NCBI GenBank assembly: GCA_043228905.1
Contig: JBHGNT010000012.1
Location: 3,720,001-3,784,000 of the forward strand
Length of the DNA stretch: 64,000 nucleotides
From: Azolla caroliniana
Taxonomy: Eukaryota > Polypodiophyta
Direction of reading: 5' to 3'
The position numbers and the translations under genes are program-made. Positions 29,420-41,974 of this stretch are shown piece after piece (the stretch's first letter is position 1; the number at the start of each line of letters is the position of its first letter). A model generated the notes under the pieces. It searched no databases. It saw nothing but the letters and a program-made list of their open reading frames with translations, and had not been told where the DNA came from.

Positions 29420-32400
29420 ACATATTTTTCCCATTTCAAACGTGTTCGTTTCCAAACGTTGGAATGTTTGCACGAACACGAATATTACGTTCTATGAGAT
29501 TCATAACTAATGTGCCATAGAAGTTAAGTCCTATGACACATATTTAGTAGGTAGTTAAGTCTCCACCTCTTTTGTAAGAGATGGTTGTAGTGAGAGTGAG
29601 AGAGAGGTGACTACAGAAGCACCTTGTCCTTCTCTGTGTAATAGTTGGTCATTGTATTCTCTTGTCAACACACTTTTCTTGTTTTCTATATACATTGTGT
29701 TCTCTCTCTCTCTCTCTCTCTCTCTCAACTACATAGACACATACATACACATTCTGCTGCACATAATCATATATGATTCTTTATATAAATGTTATAGACT
29801 TTAGCAACAATCAACTTATCTTTTGTTTTCTTTATTTTGATTCATTGACTTAGCGTTCATTTTTATGTACAATTTAATGAATTGTTGACTTAACTTTTAT
29901 ATTATATTGCTTTGTTTTGGTTGATTCATCAAATTAAAGTCAAGTATATAAAGACTTGAACAAATGATCAATTTATATTTTCATCAATTCATTGACTTAA
30001 ATTTTGCTCTTTATAGACTGAAATGAATGTTTGAGTTAGCTTCTATTCTGTAAATGCAACCACGCCCTCAACTTCATTATTTATTTCTATTGTATGATAT
30101 GATACTCAACTAAAAACATGTTTGTAAGATGCTAAACATAGGGGTCAAACAAAAGGTTACTCTATAAAATCATGGATGAGTATGTTGGGTCATGTCTATA
30201 ACCATCAACAATTTAGATACCCATCATGGATGACCATGCAAGAGTCTTAGATGAGATATGGATAACCTAAAGAAACTTATTTTGTCAAATACTTACTAAT
30301 GCTCGATCAAAAACTTGCACGCGAGTTGTTAACACATGTGTGCCTCTATTATAGAATAAAGCAAAGGGAACAACTTCCCTATGTGGTATGAATTTCACAT
30401 ATAATAACGTGAACGTTGCATCAAGTCTTTTGTCAGTAAATGAATGTTCTAGAACATATCTATATGGTTGGTGTATGTTTAAGCATGCATGCATCAAGTG
30501 GAACATTCAATTTGAACAAAATTGAACTCAAGTAAGGCAATGACATTTAATCCATGACAGATTTTCTAGACCATTGTTTCTACTTTTATAGGATGCTGAA
30601 ATATTTAGTGGTCCCACAATGTAAGCAATTTTCAAACCCCAATAATTTCTTATACTTGTCAATCTATAACTTGGTTTTGCTTCATTACAGTGGTGTTGTC
30701 CACCTTAGTGAATCCAAACTTAATTGAGATGTGTTTTGATGATTACCAAACCCATATTGGCTTTGCCAATGGCGAAAAGGTTGACATTGGCAAATAATGG
30801 AATTTATATTCTAAACCAAAACAAGCATTTTGTTTACTGATGTATCATATTCCAACACATCTGAATTCTTTGAGTGTAATAGTGTCATTAGATACAAATC
30901 ATGACACTTACTTATGAACTCTCTTGATCTCTTTTGTTATCAAAACGAACATTCAAATACAAACTACTCTTCTCCCGATGTGCTGGAGTCTTATCCTCCT
31001 TTAGTAAACATTTACAAATCAAGTTCCCGTTCACAAAAGATTCATATTGCATAGATTGCCTTGAACATGAGGAACACTTGGCTCCACAACTTCGCCAATA
31101 TGTACTTGCTTGCACTTTAAAATCCAATTACGAACATGATGCTCACTAAGGCATGTGCCACTTTGCCTCTTGCAAGTAATGACCCCATTAATGCATCTCT
31201 TCTATTTTGGGCAGAGAGAGTCTTCCATTTGTACACACTTTCCAAACGCGACAAATATCAATAATGTCCTTGATAATATAAAACTGTTAAGAATAATTGC
31301 TTCTTGCCAATGTAAGTGGAAATAATTAGTTTCAAATATGTGTGTATGAATGTAAAAAGTATGAATGTTTAGTTATGCGTGGATTTTTCGATATGAAATG
31401 ATACTCTCGGAGGAGCTATCAATGATTAAGGCACATAACATTCATGCAAGAAGAAAGATGCAGTGTGATAGTTCTAGGTAAAAAAAATTGTATCCTACAT
31501 GTGTATGTTTCTTTTTTATCATGAGGTTTGGGTGATGAAACAAAATATTATCATCCATATCTACCACCTCATTACATCGAAAATGAAGTTGTATCCCTTG
31601 CACTTTAGTGGCTATATTTCTTCATTAGGTACCCACTTTGGAACAACAAGGCATTCACACAATGAGACCATATCCACAACAATAGACATTCATCATGAAT
31701 TTGTGTACAATTCGTAAAATTCGATTCAATACATAATGTCAAGTGACATATAATAAGTAGCATTGATGGAGATTATGTTTTTTTACAGATCTAATAAGCT
31801 AGTTGAACAAGAGGAAAGGGGTGAAAGGAGGGCAAATGTGGTACTAAGTAGTCTAGATAAACTATGTTCTTTAATCTCATGTGATACAATTTTACTCGTT
31901 TGATATCCATGCAAGCTTCTACAAGATAGCCAATACACAATGTCCAAATGACTAGTCTCGACAACACGCTTTGTTGACCACAATATCCAACAATCTAAAG
32001 AGGCATTAATGAGGGCATGAGTGGTAGTCAAGCTCATAGAGATAGTCTCAACATTCCTCTCAATGACGATGATGATATCTAATGCAATATGGGATGCCCA
32101 ACCAAGCCATTTTGGTATCATTATCAATGAAGCCATCCAACAACCCAAACCCTCTAGAGAAGATGATTGGAGGGTTAAAGCAAGGGAGCAATGCTTAGTC
32201 GAGGCCAAGTGCCCATTGTATTATTTCGAGGTTTGACTGGTACTCCCTCTATTTGCTATGCTATGCCACACTCTTGAAGCGGGGTGGCGACATTCGAGTT
32301 GTTTCGATAGCAGAGTGTAATTGATGATGCCAACGACATTGAATCATCCAAAGAAGAAGAAGAAGAAGAAGAAGGCATGATGGGAGCAATCGGGAGAGGT

Positions 32401-32640
32401 ATTTTCTGCTATTTGGTCGAGCACAGTAGGCTCTCGATGACAATAACATTCAACATTCGAGAGTATACATGTATAAATATATATTAGATATGTATACATG
32501 CATTACACATATATACACACATATACATATACATATACATATACTGTTATACTCTATACATATATGTATCTGTATGTATACATATATGTATGTATTTGTA
32601 TGTATACATATGATTATATCAATATGTATGGATAGGATAT
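29420..32640. other. Intergenic region without recognised genes
   Basis: Includes a (CT)n tract at 29700-29728 and a dense AT/CA-rich microsatellite region at 32470-32640. A minus-strand open stretch at 32208-31783 (141 codons) has no recognisable domain. Sequence near 30900-31150 gives a minus-strand peptide with several Cys (CGAKCSSCS) that I do not recognise. Confidence 0.5.
32470..32640. repeat. ATACATAT-type microsatellite
   Basis: Imperfect repeats of ATAC, CATA and TATG over about 170 bp, just upstream of the RING-CH gene. Confidence 0.8.
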
Positions 32641-32649
32641 ATTTATTAT

Positions 32650-33085
32650 ATGTGAATCTGTGATAAACGTGGAGCCGCTTTTTATTCACTCACTTTCTTT
32701 TCTTTTTCTTCTTCCTTCTGTTTATTTTTTCTTCTTCTTCTTCATTTTGCTCTGCTTTCCTTTCCTTTCTGTTTGGCCGTGTCAACACGCGCTTCGTTTT
32801 CTTCTTCGTCTTTCTTCGTTTCCATTCCCCTCCCCCGAGCTCGCCATCGCCATCGCCATCGCCATCGCCACATTCTCTGTCTCTCTGTCTCTCTCTCTTT
32901 CCAGTCTCCTCTGCTTTGGATTTCTGTTCCTGCTCCGTGGCTCCATCGACAGACTCTCTCCTATCCGATCTCGAAACTAGGGTTTTCCGTACGTTCCTGT
33001 AGGATCGGAGCCCCGAAAGTTTATTCGGAGAACGAATCGGTTTTACTTCTCTCTCTCTCTCTCTCGTTTGTTTCATTCCACCAAT
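32650..33085 (+). promoter_or_regulatory. Promoter / 5' UTR of the RING-CH gene
   Basis: Pyrimidine-rich leader (CTTCTTCTTC at 32730, CTCTCT tracts at 32880-32910 and 33050-33065) with a GCCATC hexamer repeated about five times at 32843-32871. CT-rich leaders of this sort are common near plant transcription starts. No clear TATA box in front of it; the start site cannot be placed from sequence alone. Confidence 0.45.
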
Positions 33086-36000
33086 ATGACTGATGAACAC
33101 GTTGCCGTCTCTGTTGACAATTTCCCTACATCATCGACCTCAGCTTCATCTCAGCTTGTCCTCTCTCAGAACAATATCCCTGATCACGATCCCTGCCAAA
33201 ACTCGCAGCAGCAGGACGAAGAAGAGAAATCTCCTCTTTTGAATGAGAATTTGTCTGGTCAAGGTACCATTCACATCATAGACGAGAACTCTGTGAGGAA
33301 CGAGAACGTCAACGGAGGTTTTTCTCGGTATTTTAAAATGGTTATGCCAGATATTATGCGCAGAAAAGAGGTTGGAAACTCAGAAAATGAGTATCTTCTT
33401 CCTGATACGGTTGTTGGCCATGGATCACATGTGGGAGATATAAAAATTGAAGTTAAGGTCGATGGTAACCAAGGAATTTCTTCAGCAGGCACATCCATGG
33501 ATCCCGAGAAGGGTTGCACTGAAGAAAATCATGGTGTTGGGCATGTGGAGAATGGATTGATAGGTTGTAGTCAACAATATGAAATAGGTATCAAACCTAC
33601 TGTTGGAGAATGCAGAATTTGTCAGGAAGAAGATGACATTGCTAATCTCGAGTCACCCTGTGCATGTTCTGGAAGTCTTAAGGTACCTTCTAAGTTCTTC
33701 CGTGAAAGGGTAGAATGTTTTTGAATCATGGATGCTTTGTTAATGCTAAGCTCGTTCTTGAAAGGATAGACATTTTTTATTGTGGATGCTTTGTTGGTCT
33801 TGAACGTTCTTCCTTGAGTGGGTAGAATGTTTGAATTGTGTATTTGCTGGAAGAAAGTGTTGATGTAGTGACGAATTCCCTTGATATATTTTAAAACATA
33901 TACACATGACCTTTCTAAAATTCATGCAATAGAATGCAAAGGTGAAATATTCTAGCAATGTGATAGAGAAAAAAATTTGTGTTCAGTGGAGATATGTAAA
34001 CATAATTCAGATCACTAACACAACTTCGTTTGGTGCTTTTTTAAAGGTCAAATTATATGTGAAAGCATGTAAGCTAGTAGCTACAAGGAAACTTAGATAT
34101 CTAATTCTTAAAGGGTTTAAGAGCTACTTATTTATGTTTAACAAGTGTGTATCATAGTTTTACCATATGGCAAATAGATTCATACATGTGCAGGTATGGA
34201 AGCTAGGTTCTTGGCTCTAGACTATGGTTTATCTGACCTTTAACGTCAATGAAATATCACAATTAGTAGTAACATTTGCACACATGCTGACTTTTTGGAA
34301 GCACACAATTTCAATTATGTCTCTAAAATGGCAAATTACACTGGCTCACTTCTTACATGTGCATCCTTGTATGATGCAAGGATGTTATAGAGTTTCTCAT
34401 TTGTAGATAACCTAAACAACTGATTGATTCCATATAAAAGGGCATCTTTCTTTCAACATCAAGTTAAAAATAGCTGACTATTGATTTTGTTCTTTTCTGT
34501 TTTCTGGGTGACATTTATAATAGACACAACCTAATTTCAAGTTACTTTTATGCAATGTTCTTCTACATATGAGTGTTTGCCTATCAGTCTTCCAAAATAT
34601 TGCAGCATTAAGCTAAAGTATGTTACTTTCTTTTAAATGCCTACATGTTTGTACCTGCTATATGTTTTTTTCTTTCAAAATATAACTTCTCGTTCTCCTA
34701 TAACTCTCTTTTTCCATCTTCGTTCTTATACATTCTCTAGGATGAATTCTAGTGGACGCACTGAATGAAACATGAACGTTTCTCTACTTATGCTTTCTTA
34801 AGTTGAAAATAATTGAATGCAAAACCCAAATTTGAACTTCCAAAATCAAGACGTAGTAACTAGATATTTTTGCATTTGAGAAAAGAAGCAAATCCTATCT
34901 ACTTAACATACGATGGGAGTATACCCCGTTAGTTTGTTGCTATAGAGATTGGGTGGGCAAACAACCTATTATTGGTGAGATGGTTGACCACTCTTGAGCA
35001 TGTGGATGGAGTGGGCTAGCTCGGTTGGTGAATGGTCTCCCTAACATCACCCCTACACCCAATTAAACAATGAAGAACATGTTAGCAATAGAGATTTAAT
35101 CTATGCTACTACATCTACTGAAGAAGTTGATCTCAAACACTTAAGGTACTTTAGGTTTGAGCTATGGCTTAAAAAATGAGGGTCAGTTTTTGGGGGTGAG
35201 AGAAAAAGAAAGATATGTTAATGTCTTTTAAGAGGCTAAAATGGCCTATAAGACTAAACAAGAGATTACATAAAAATTTAATAAGAAAGTGACTAAAGAA
35301 TCTCTTTATCTATCTATCTATCTATATTTAAGATTCTCAAGTTAGATAGATTGTAATTTTTGTTTTTGAAAGATCTTGTGGTTGATTCAAAATGCAGAAT
35401 TCCTTGAAGTAAAGGAAGCACCTATGGCCCCTAGGTTTCTACTCTATAGAAAGAATCAGAGCCAGAAGTGTATCAAATACCCACTGAACATGCTCCTGAA
35501 CCGCCAAATCTCTATATGTAATGCAATACCTCATCTATATATACTGAAGGGAGTAGGTGATAGTGGACATCCTTGTTTTACTCCAATTATGGTAGCCACA
35601 ACCTTTGACAACACATTGGGAGATCACATTTTTCTTGAAACAGATGCATAGATTTCCCATTGCACATCTATGGAGATGCCAAAGGCTTCTAGGCGATGCA
35701 TGAGCCAAACACAGAGTATGATGTTGAAGGCTTTCTGGAAATCCACAAAGCAGCAACAAATCCTCTTTTATGGGATTTGCCCTCCTTATCGTTAGGGGAT
35801 AGCTCTTTGCTGGACTCTGTGCGTTAGTTGCTGGTATGCTGTATTAGTGTGTAAACAAACTAGCAAATCTGCCTGGTGAATGGTTGGAACTTGTACATTT
35901 GAAGACTCAGCAGTATTTAGATTGGTATGAAGCCTCATTCTTTCTTTACGAAACGACATTTGTGCAGTGCGGGGCAGGAATACATGTTTGTTTCACGAGC

Positions 36001-39000
36001 ACATGTGTGCAGTGTGAGGTAAATATCCACTCTTTGCTAAAAGACACCAGGGATTAGTGAGCACATGTTTTTTCCTAAACCACGTGAGTGATGTGGTGCC
36101 AATGCTCACTCTTTGCTAGAGTCTGTGTGCTGGATGTTGGCTTGTTATATCAGTGTATAGACAATCTAATTGTTGAATTGTTGGAATATGTACATTTGAT
36201 GAAGCAACATTGTTTAGATTGATGCAAAATGTCGGTCATTTCGTTATGAGATGTAACTTTTGTGGTGCTCTGTGGAACACAAGCTTGTTGTGAGCACGTG
36301 TGTTCGATGTGAGGTGAACACCCACTCTTTGCTAGAGTGAGTGATTTGTGAGCACATGATCCTACGTAGACGATGTGAGTGATGTATGAATGCGCACTCT
36401 TTGCTAGAGCACGCTTGTGCTGTATGGACAATAGCTCTTTGCTAGAGCATTCACAAGTAATGTGTTGGAGACACGTTTTTGCTAGATTCTGTCTTTTATG
36501 ATATCATATCAGCACATACACAAATGTGTGAACCTGCTTTGTGAATTGCAGGAACTTGTACGTTTGATGAAGCAGCGTTGTGTTTCATCAAACCTGTGTT
36601 TCAAATAACCATATCTTTGATGAGTCTCAAATGAGTGTTTTGCTGCATGGTGAAGTTTGGTGTCTTGTTTATGCCTCATCAGACCTTAATGCTTCATGGC
36701 ATTCAGGGGTGTGACAAAGTCTCTTACTTCAACCGGCCTTGTGTAATGACGGTGCTGCTTATGATGGAGGTTGTGGTGCCAGAGGTGACTCTTATGGCAT
36801 GGGCTTGTCACACTGAACGTGCAAATGATGGTAAGCGCCATGTAGTGAAGGTCCAGCCGAGGGGGCGAGGAAGGTGGCTATTGTGGAGTGAGGTAAAGGA
36901 TGGTGTGATGAAAGGGAAGGAAGTGAAGCGTTAGAAAAGAGATGGAGATGAGATGGGGATAGTGAAAACGAGAGCAAGAAGGCGGGGTTGAAGTAAGTGA
37001 GGGAAATGTAGAAAGGAGTGAAGAGAAAAAAAATAGATGGAGTGTAGACTAGGAGAGAGTAGCAAAATGTGCAAAATGTAAAAATTAAATGTCATAAATA
37101 AATAAAATCAGAAGCGGAAATAAGAGTGAAACCGAAAATGAAAAATAATTAAAGAAATAATTAAATGAAAATAAAGGATAAAACGTATGACTATCGTGTG
37201 GAATTCCAATTCGAACCCATGAGCCGCCTTGCCTTTTTAGCTAGGAATGCAGGTAAGTTACGCAAATGGGGAAAATGGAAACTAAGGAAGGTTGGAGGAC
37301 AGGAGTAATGTTTGAGGGTTCTACTAAGTTGGAAATAGCTAGAACTGTGGAGCTATTGTTTGAAGTACAAACTTGATAATCCATAAAGACTATGCTAGAT
37401 AACAAGGATGGTGGCCAAAAGTTGTAGATATCATATACTGTTGCATGCACATGGATCGTGTTGCATCATATTGGAAGCAATACATGTTTAAAGATTTGTA
37501 AAGTTGTTTTTCAGTTAATTTTTCCATAAGAGGAGTACATCATGTTTTTCCATGTTTTCCGTGTAAACATTAGGTTAGATGGATATAGTCATTCCTATCA
37601 AGGAAAATATTTGGAGTTTGAGCTTTCAATTACCTATGTTCTTTGTGAATCTGAAATGGTTTTAAGTCAAGTAATACAGTCATTCTAGGCATAATGATAA
37701 TGATGAGTGCTTTGATTAACTAGAAAGGCTAATCTTAAAAAATTGCAACTTGGGATTCTTTTACAGCCTTAAGTGATCAGTATCTATACTTGGAATTATC
37801 TTATGCCCGTGTTCCAGTGGATATCTAGCTTAGAAATGTAGCTGGGATTGGTGTTAGTGTCTGCGCAAAGTGTGCACGCAGTCTAGCCAGTCACTTATAA
37901 AAAGGTGGCTCAAGCCTCATCTGTGGAATGATGATCACCACTAGCCAGAGATCTAGCATAGAGCACATGAAGCTAGCTATAGTCGGGAGGTCTGTCATAG
38001 TTACAATGGCAGTACTGTATGCCTGGCAATTCCCACAATACTTACTTGGCCCCTTATGAAGAGAAATACAAAGAATTGCTCATGATGAATATAGGATTCA
38101 TTTCAGTAGTATGATGAGAAAGGGAAGGGATGACTTTCAAGTCTTTGTTGTGGTAGGAAACCAAAGAAATCAGGAAATTATCTTATGTCCTAGAATATAT
38201 AAAATATGCTCACATTTACATACAGAGTTAAAAAGTAAAGTTTATGAGGCTGTAGGAAGAACTTGTTAATAGATTAAATTAATGAAGATCAACACATGTT
38301 TAAAAGACAAAACAGTAGTAGATCAGGGAATTATTAAAAATATGAGGGAGCAATGGAGTTCAGGAGCTCTCTTTTATTGTAAATAGAGATACCATTTCTT
38401 ACATAACGTGAAGACAGAAGGAGGCGAGTTCTGTTGCAATTGCTTCTACAGTTAACATAGGCCAGTACCATAACTCTTCATGTGCCCCACTACTATTTGG
38501 ATTTCACTCTTAATCTAATTGTCCATTTATTCTATTAATCCTTAGTCGTGTTTGGATCTATCTACTCACATGTTTAATTATGAGCTCATGAGGATTACCT
38601 ATTATGTGTGATACAAGCACAAAGTAAAAGAAGGCAGATGAATAGCAGATTTACCCAGGGAATCATGTTTTCACCTCATGGTTAGGAAGATTGAGCAGAC
38701 TTTATCAGAGGCTTTACTGTTTTCGTTTACCCAAGAGAGAGGTTCAGAGAGTGGCCCATCCATTTTTTCCCTAAGGCTCTGTAAGGTCCGAAGTTTTCAG
38801 TACAGATTGCAGAGCAATAGAGAGGTATTATCTTAGATATTTAGATCTTAATAAATTTGAACTCATGCATTTATGATTTTGCAGTTTGCTCATCGGAAAT
38901 GTGTTCAACATTGGTGTAATGAGAAAGGGGACACTTTGTGTGAGATCTGCCAAAAGGTATTTGCCTAGCTCCCCGTAATCCACACACTTCAAGCTCTTCA

Positions 39001-40342
39001 CATATTTTTAAATCCATCATCATGCATAGGATCTCACTCATCATTTTGTGACAGCCATTTGAAGGTGGTTATGTGGCACCAGAACAAGCTGAAGCAGATA
39101 GCATCCCTATAAATATAGGGTAAGATGGCTATGTAGTTTGTTCATAACATTTTAGATTTGTGTATCACTTTTGTTAATGAGCATGTGACTGAGTGATCCT
39201 CTAAGTGGGAAACTTCGAGTTTTTGCCCTCATTGGTGTTATATCAATGGAGGTAATTTCAGCTACATAAGTGTGTGAAGGAATTTGTGAACTATTTCATT
39301 GAATGTATTGGACATTTTGACAGTGCTGGTTGGGATATTGCAAGTGGTCAACCTAGGATTTTCGCATTGGCTGCAGATCATCACTTTTTGGATGCAGAGT
39401 ACGATGAATATGCAGGATCACAAGCACATAGTGCAGCTTGCTTTCGTTCTGTTGCCCTCATGGTACTTATTTTGGGAATTTTGAAAGCGACATATAGATT
39501 TTTCTACTTCAAAAAATTGAAATGGGTTTAAAGGATATGCTAAAATTATTTTGCCATCTAGACATTTTTTATTTATACATTGATAACTGATGTTTTGTTT
39601 TGAAGCTCATCGCATTATTGCTCCTTCGGCACATTGTTTCGATGACTGGTGAAGATGATGAAGATGCTTCAACATTTTTCATGGTAATTGTAATGGAGGG
39701 GAAGAAGAACGAAAAGAATTTGTATTTAGGAAAGCCTATTAAGGCATAATGGACAAATTTTGATACACCAAATCATAATAATAATCTGTTTCAGGGAGGT
39801 GCACTTAGGCACACATGAACATTAATGAAAAATAAAGAATGTCAATAATAGATTGTTAAGGTTATGATGTGTAGTCTAGGATATGAATGTTCCTGTAATT
39901 AATATAATGCATCTAGCATCCAACTAGATAAGCTTGGGTGAAACTATCTGTGTGACAAATATTCAGTTAATGACTAGCCAGTAATGCTCATACTTTCTGA
40001 GTGAGTTATCTTGCAGCTTTCTCTTGTGAGGGCTGCTGGCTTCCTGATTCCTTGCTACATTATGGCACGTGCAATGAATGCTCTACAAATTAGAAGGCAG
40101 CGACAGGTGTGGCATTCCTTACGATTCTTATTTCTGAAAATGGCACCTTGATTTCTTTAAGATCTTATGAAAGCTTGATAATGGCATGTGTTTTTTGAGT
40201 ACATTTGGAATGACATTTGGGTAAAACTAAAATACAGGAAGCTGCAATGGCAGCAGCAACAGCAGCAGCAGTAGAAGTCAGATACCTCATACAGGCAAGC
40301 CAAGTTCAAGGTGTTATTTCCCACGGAAATCCAGCAGCATAA
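33086..40342 (+). CDS. RING-CH (MARCH-type) membrane E3 ubiquitin ligase, seven exons
   Basis: Predicted E3 ubiquitin-protein ligase of an endomembrane, 381 residues. Exons 33086-33682, 38885-38956, 39055-39119, 39324-39462, 39606-39683, 40017-40106 and 40238-40342, all with GT...AG introns and matching phases. The first 170 residues are acidic and low in structure. The RING-CH finger (about 174-231) runs ECRICQEEDD, ESPCACSGSLK, FAHRKCVQHWCNEKG, LCEICQK, giving the C4HC3 ligand order. Two hydrophobic segments follow: SVALMLIALLLLRHIV (about 285-303) and VRAAGFLIPCYIMARAM (about 320-338). The C-terminus has QIRRQRQEAAMAAA, typical of the plant RINGv-DUF3675 family. The first intron (33683-38884) splits the finger between SGSLK and FAHRK. 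ATG 33086 is the first ATG in frame. The specific substrate cannot be told. Confidence 0.9.
35370..35790 (-). pseudogene. LINE reverse transcriptase fragment in intron 1
   Basis: On the minus strand from about 35765: CCFVDFQKAFNII, WLMHRLEAFGISIDVQW, a stop, then SKVVATIIGVKQGCPLSPTPF and IYIDEV, ending in degenerate RFGGSGAC. FVDFQKAF and GVKQGCPLSPTLF are the conserved palm motifs of LINE-type RTs; the YADD motif is lost. Stops and the missing flanks mark it as old and inactive. Its orientation is opposite to the host gene. Confidence 0.85.
35805..36600. repeat. Tandem repeat in intron 1, about 2.5 units of 300-370 bp
   Basis: Related blocks begin at CTCTTTGCTGGACTCTGTG (near 35811), CTCTTTGCTAGAGTCTGTG (near 36108) and TTTTGCTAGATTCTGTC (near 36477). 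Each contains GGAACTTGTACATTTGA, and TTTAGATTG occurs in the first two. The core CTCTTTGCTAGAG recurs within units as well. Confidence 0.75.
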
Positions 40343-40640
40343 TACCTTCGGTTGTAATATATGCGGTTTCTTAGCTTCAAATATCCATTGAAATAAAATT
40401 CAAGCCGTAGCTTTTAAGGTTCAACACAAGACAAACAGAGTCCTGGGAGCTTTGTTGAATCAGAAAGCTTTGGATATAAGAGACTATCTTATATGATTAT
40501 TTTTATTGGGGAGCGGGGTATGTCCATATATATAGAAGAAGATACATATATCGTAACTGTGTATAGTCATGGTTAAAGTACAAATTTTATTAACTGTTTG
40601 AAAGTTGTGAAAGTGTTCAGAGTGTTTCAGCTTTCTTCTT
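40343..40640 (+). other. 3' UTR of the RING-CH gene (putative)
   Basis: Follows the TAA at 40340-40342. A canonical AATAAA at 40392-40397 could be the poly(A) signal, giving a short 3' UTR. The end cannot be fixed from sequence. Confidence 0.4.
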
Positions 40641-41023
40641 GGAACCATATGTATTCAAACTTAACACTTGCACTTCCTTAGATTTGTAGTTGAAGAAGTC
40701 AACATTTTTTTATTTAATGCCTTTCAAAGATCATAACAAGATTTGAAGGACATCATATAACGAAGATAAAAGACTTTCAATGCTACAACTAAAACTGTCT
40801 CATGATAGAAGTGTTACAAATCAACCTTTCTCATGATAGGAGTCATCCCATGAGCATCGAAGAATGCCATGGATGTCACCCCTAAATTATTTTCAGTTGC
40901 CACGCATAGCACAATAAATCATCTCATTTCTCTAGCTTGTCATAACATGCCTGGGTAGATCCCGATACATCTTATACAGAATTACATTGGAGTCCTTATT
41001 TGCAATGTAGTATAAGGGAGCCC

Positions 41024-41429
41024 GGAGCATTGGTAAAGACACTTTGTTCCGTAATATGTCTTCATAGTTTTCGAGTGCCAATGTAAGATTGTTTCTAAAT
41101 GAAGCCACTTTTGACGTTAAAAGGGAGCATTAGAAAGGATTCTTTGTTTTGTAATATATGTCTTCATTGTTTTTGAGTGCCTATGTAAAGTTGTTTCTAA
41201 AGGAAGCCACTTTTGACGTTAAAGCGGAGCATTGTTTAGAACTCTTTGTTTCATAATATTTGTCTTCATAGTTTTTTGAGTGCCTATATAAGATTATTTC
41301 TAAATGAAGTCACTTTGTTGTTAAAATGGAGCGTTGGTAAGGACTCTTTGTTTCCTGATATATTTCTTCATAGTGTTTGAGTGCCTATGTAATATCGTTT
41401 CTAAAAGAATCCACTTTTGACATTAAAAG
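41024..41429. repeat. 102-bp tandem repeat, four units
   Basis: Units start at GGAGCATTGG 41024, GGAGCATTAG 41124, GGAGCATTGT 41226 and GGAGCGTTGG 41328, each 100-102 bp. All share TCTTTGTT, CTTCATAGTTTTTGAGTGCC and AAGCCACTTTTGACGTTAAA blocks. By eye the units are about 85% alike. Confidence 0.9.
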
Positions 41430-41974
41430 AGAAATGAATGACCTTGTAGATCAATTACACTACTTTTTATTTCTGAATTTGAGATCATAGTTATCTCTCA
41501 ATGTGAGAAGACTAATGAGTGTTATGGAATGGTAAAGACTATAGTGTTAAGGATGAAAACCTAATAAGGTTGCCACTCCGTGTAGAAATCTATGTTATAT
41601 GCATATAAGTCAAGTACTTCTACCTATTTTGTTTTGCACCATTCCCAATGTATAGCCAACATGATTTGTACTAATAGATTATGACCAAGTTTTAAAAGTT
41701 TTTTTTTCCATAAAAAATATCCTCCATTGGTATTAAAATTAAAGGAACAATATACATATATTGTCTTGCATCTGCTCAAAACTAATACAGCACCTCCTCG
41801 GCATATCCATAGTCTCTATAGCCTCTTTTGAGTGCATTCTATGAGACGATATTTGAAACCATAATTGTGCTAAATGTTTTCTACATAGTTTCTACGTTTT
41901 GAGCATATCTCGAAATTAAACTAGACCATTCAAAAAGACTTCTTGCTTGTCTTATGGCAAAGACTTGTTAAGCT

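Larger units (their letters stand above)
33683..38884 (+). other. Intron 1 of the RING-CH gene, 5.2 kb
   Basis: Donor AAG|GTACCT, acceptor TTTTGCAG|TTT, phase 0. It holds a decayed LINE RT fragment on the minus strand (35400-35790), a tandem repeat (35805-36600), a purine-rich tract (36880-37150) and a tRNA-like motif at 37208-37220. The rest is unremarkable AT-rich sequence. Confidence 0.88.

Noticed and set aside
31783-32208. 141-codon minus-strand frame rich in Ser, Leu and Ile
   Set aside because: No recognisable domain, no splice or promoter context; composition fits chance opening. Left as intergenic.
32690-33100. Lys/Arg/Glu-rich minus-strand frame over the RING-CH leader
   Set aside because: It is the complement of CT-rich 5' UTR microsatellites; low complexity.
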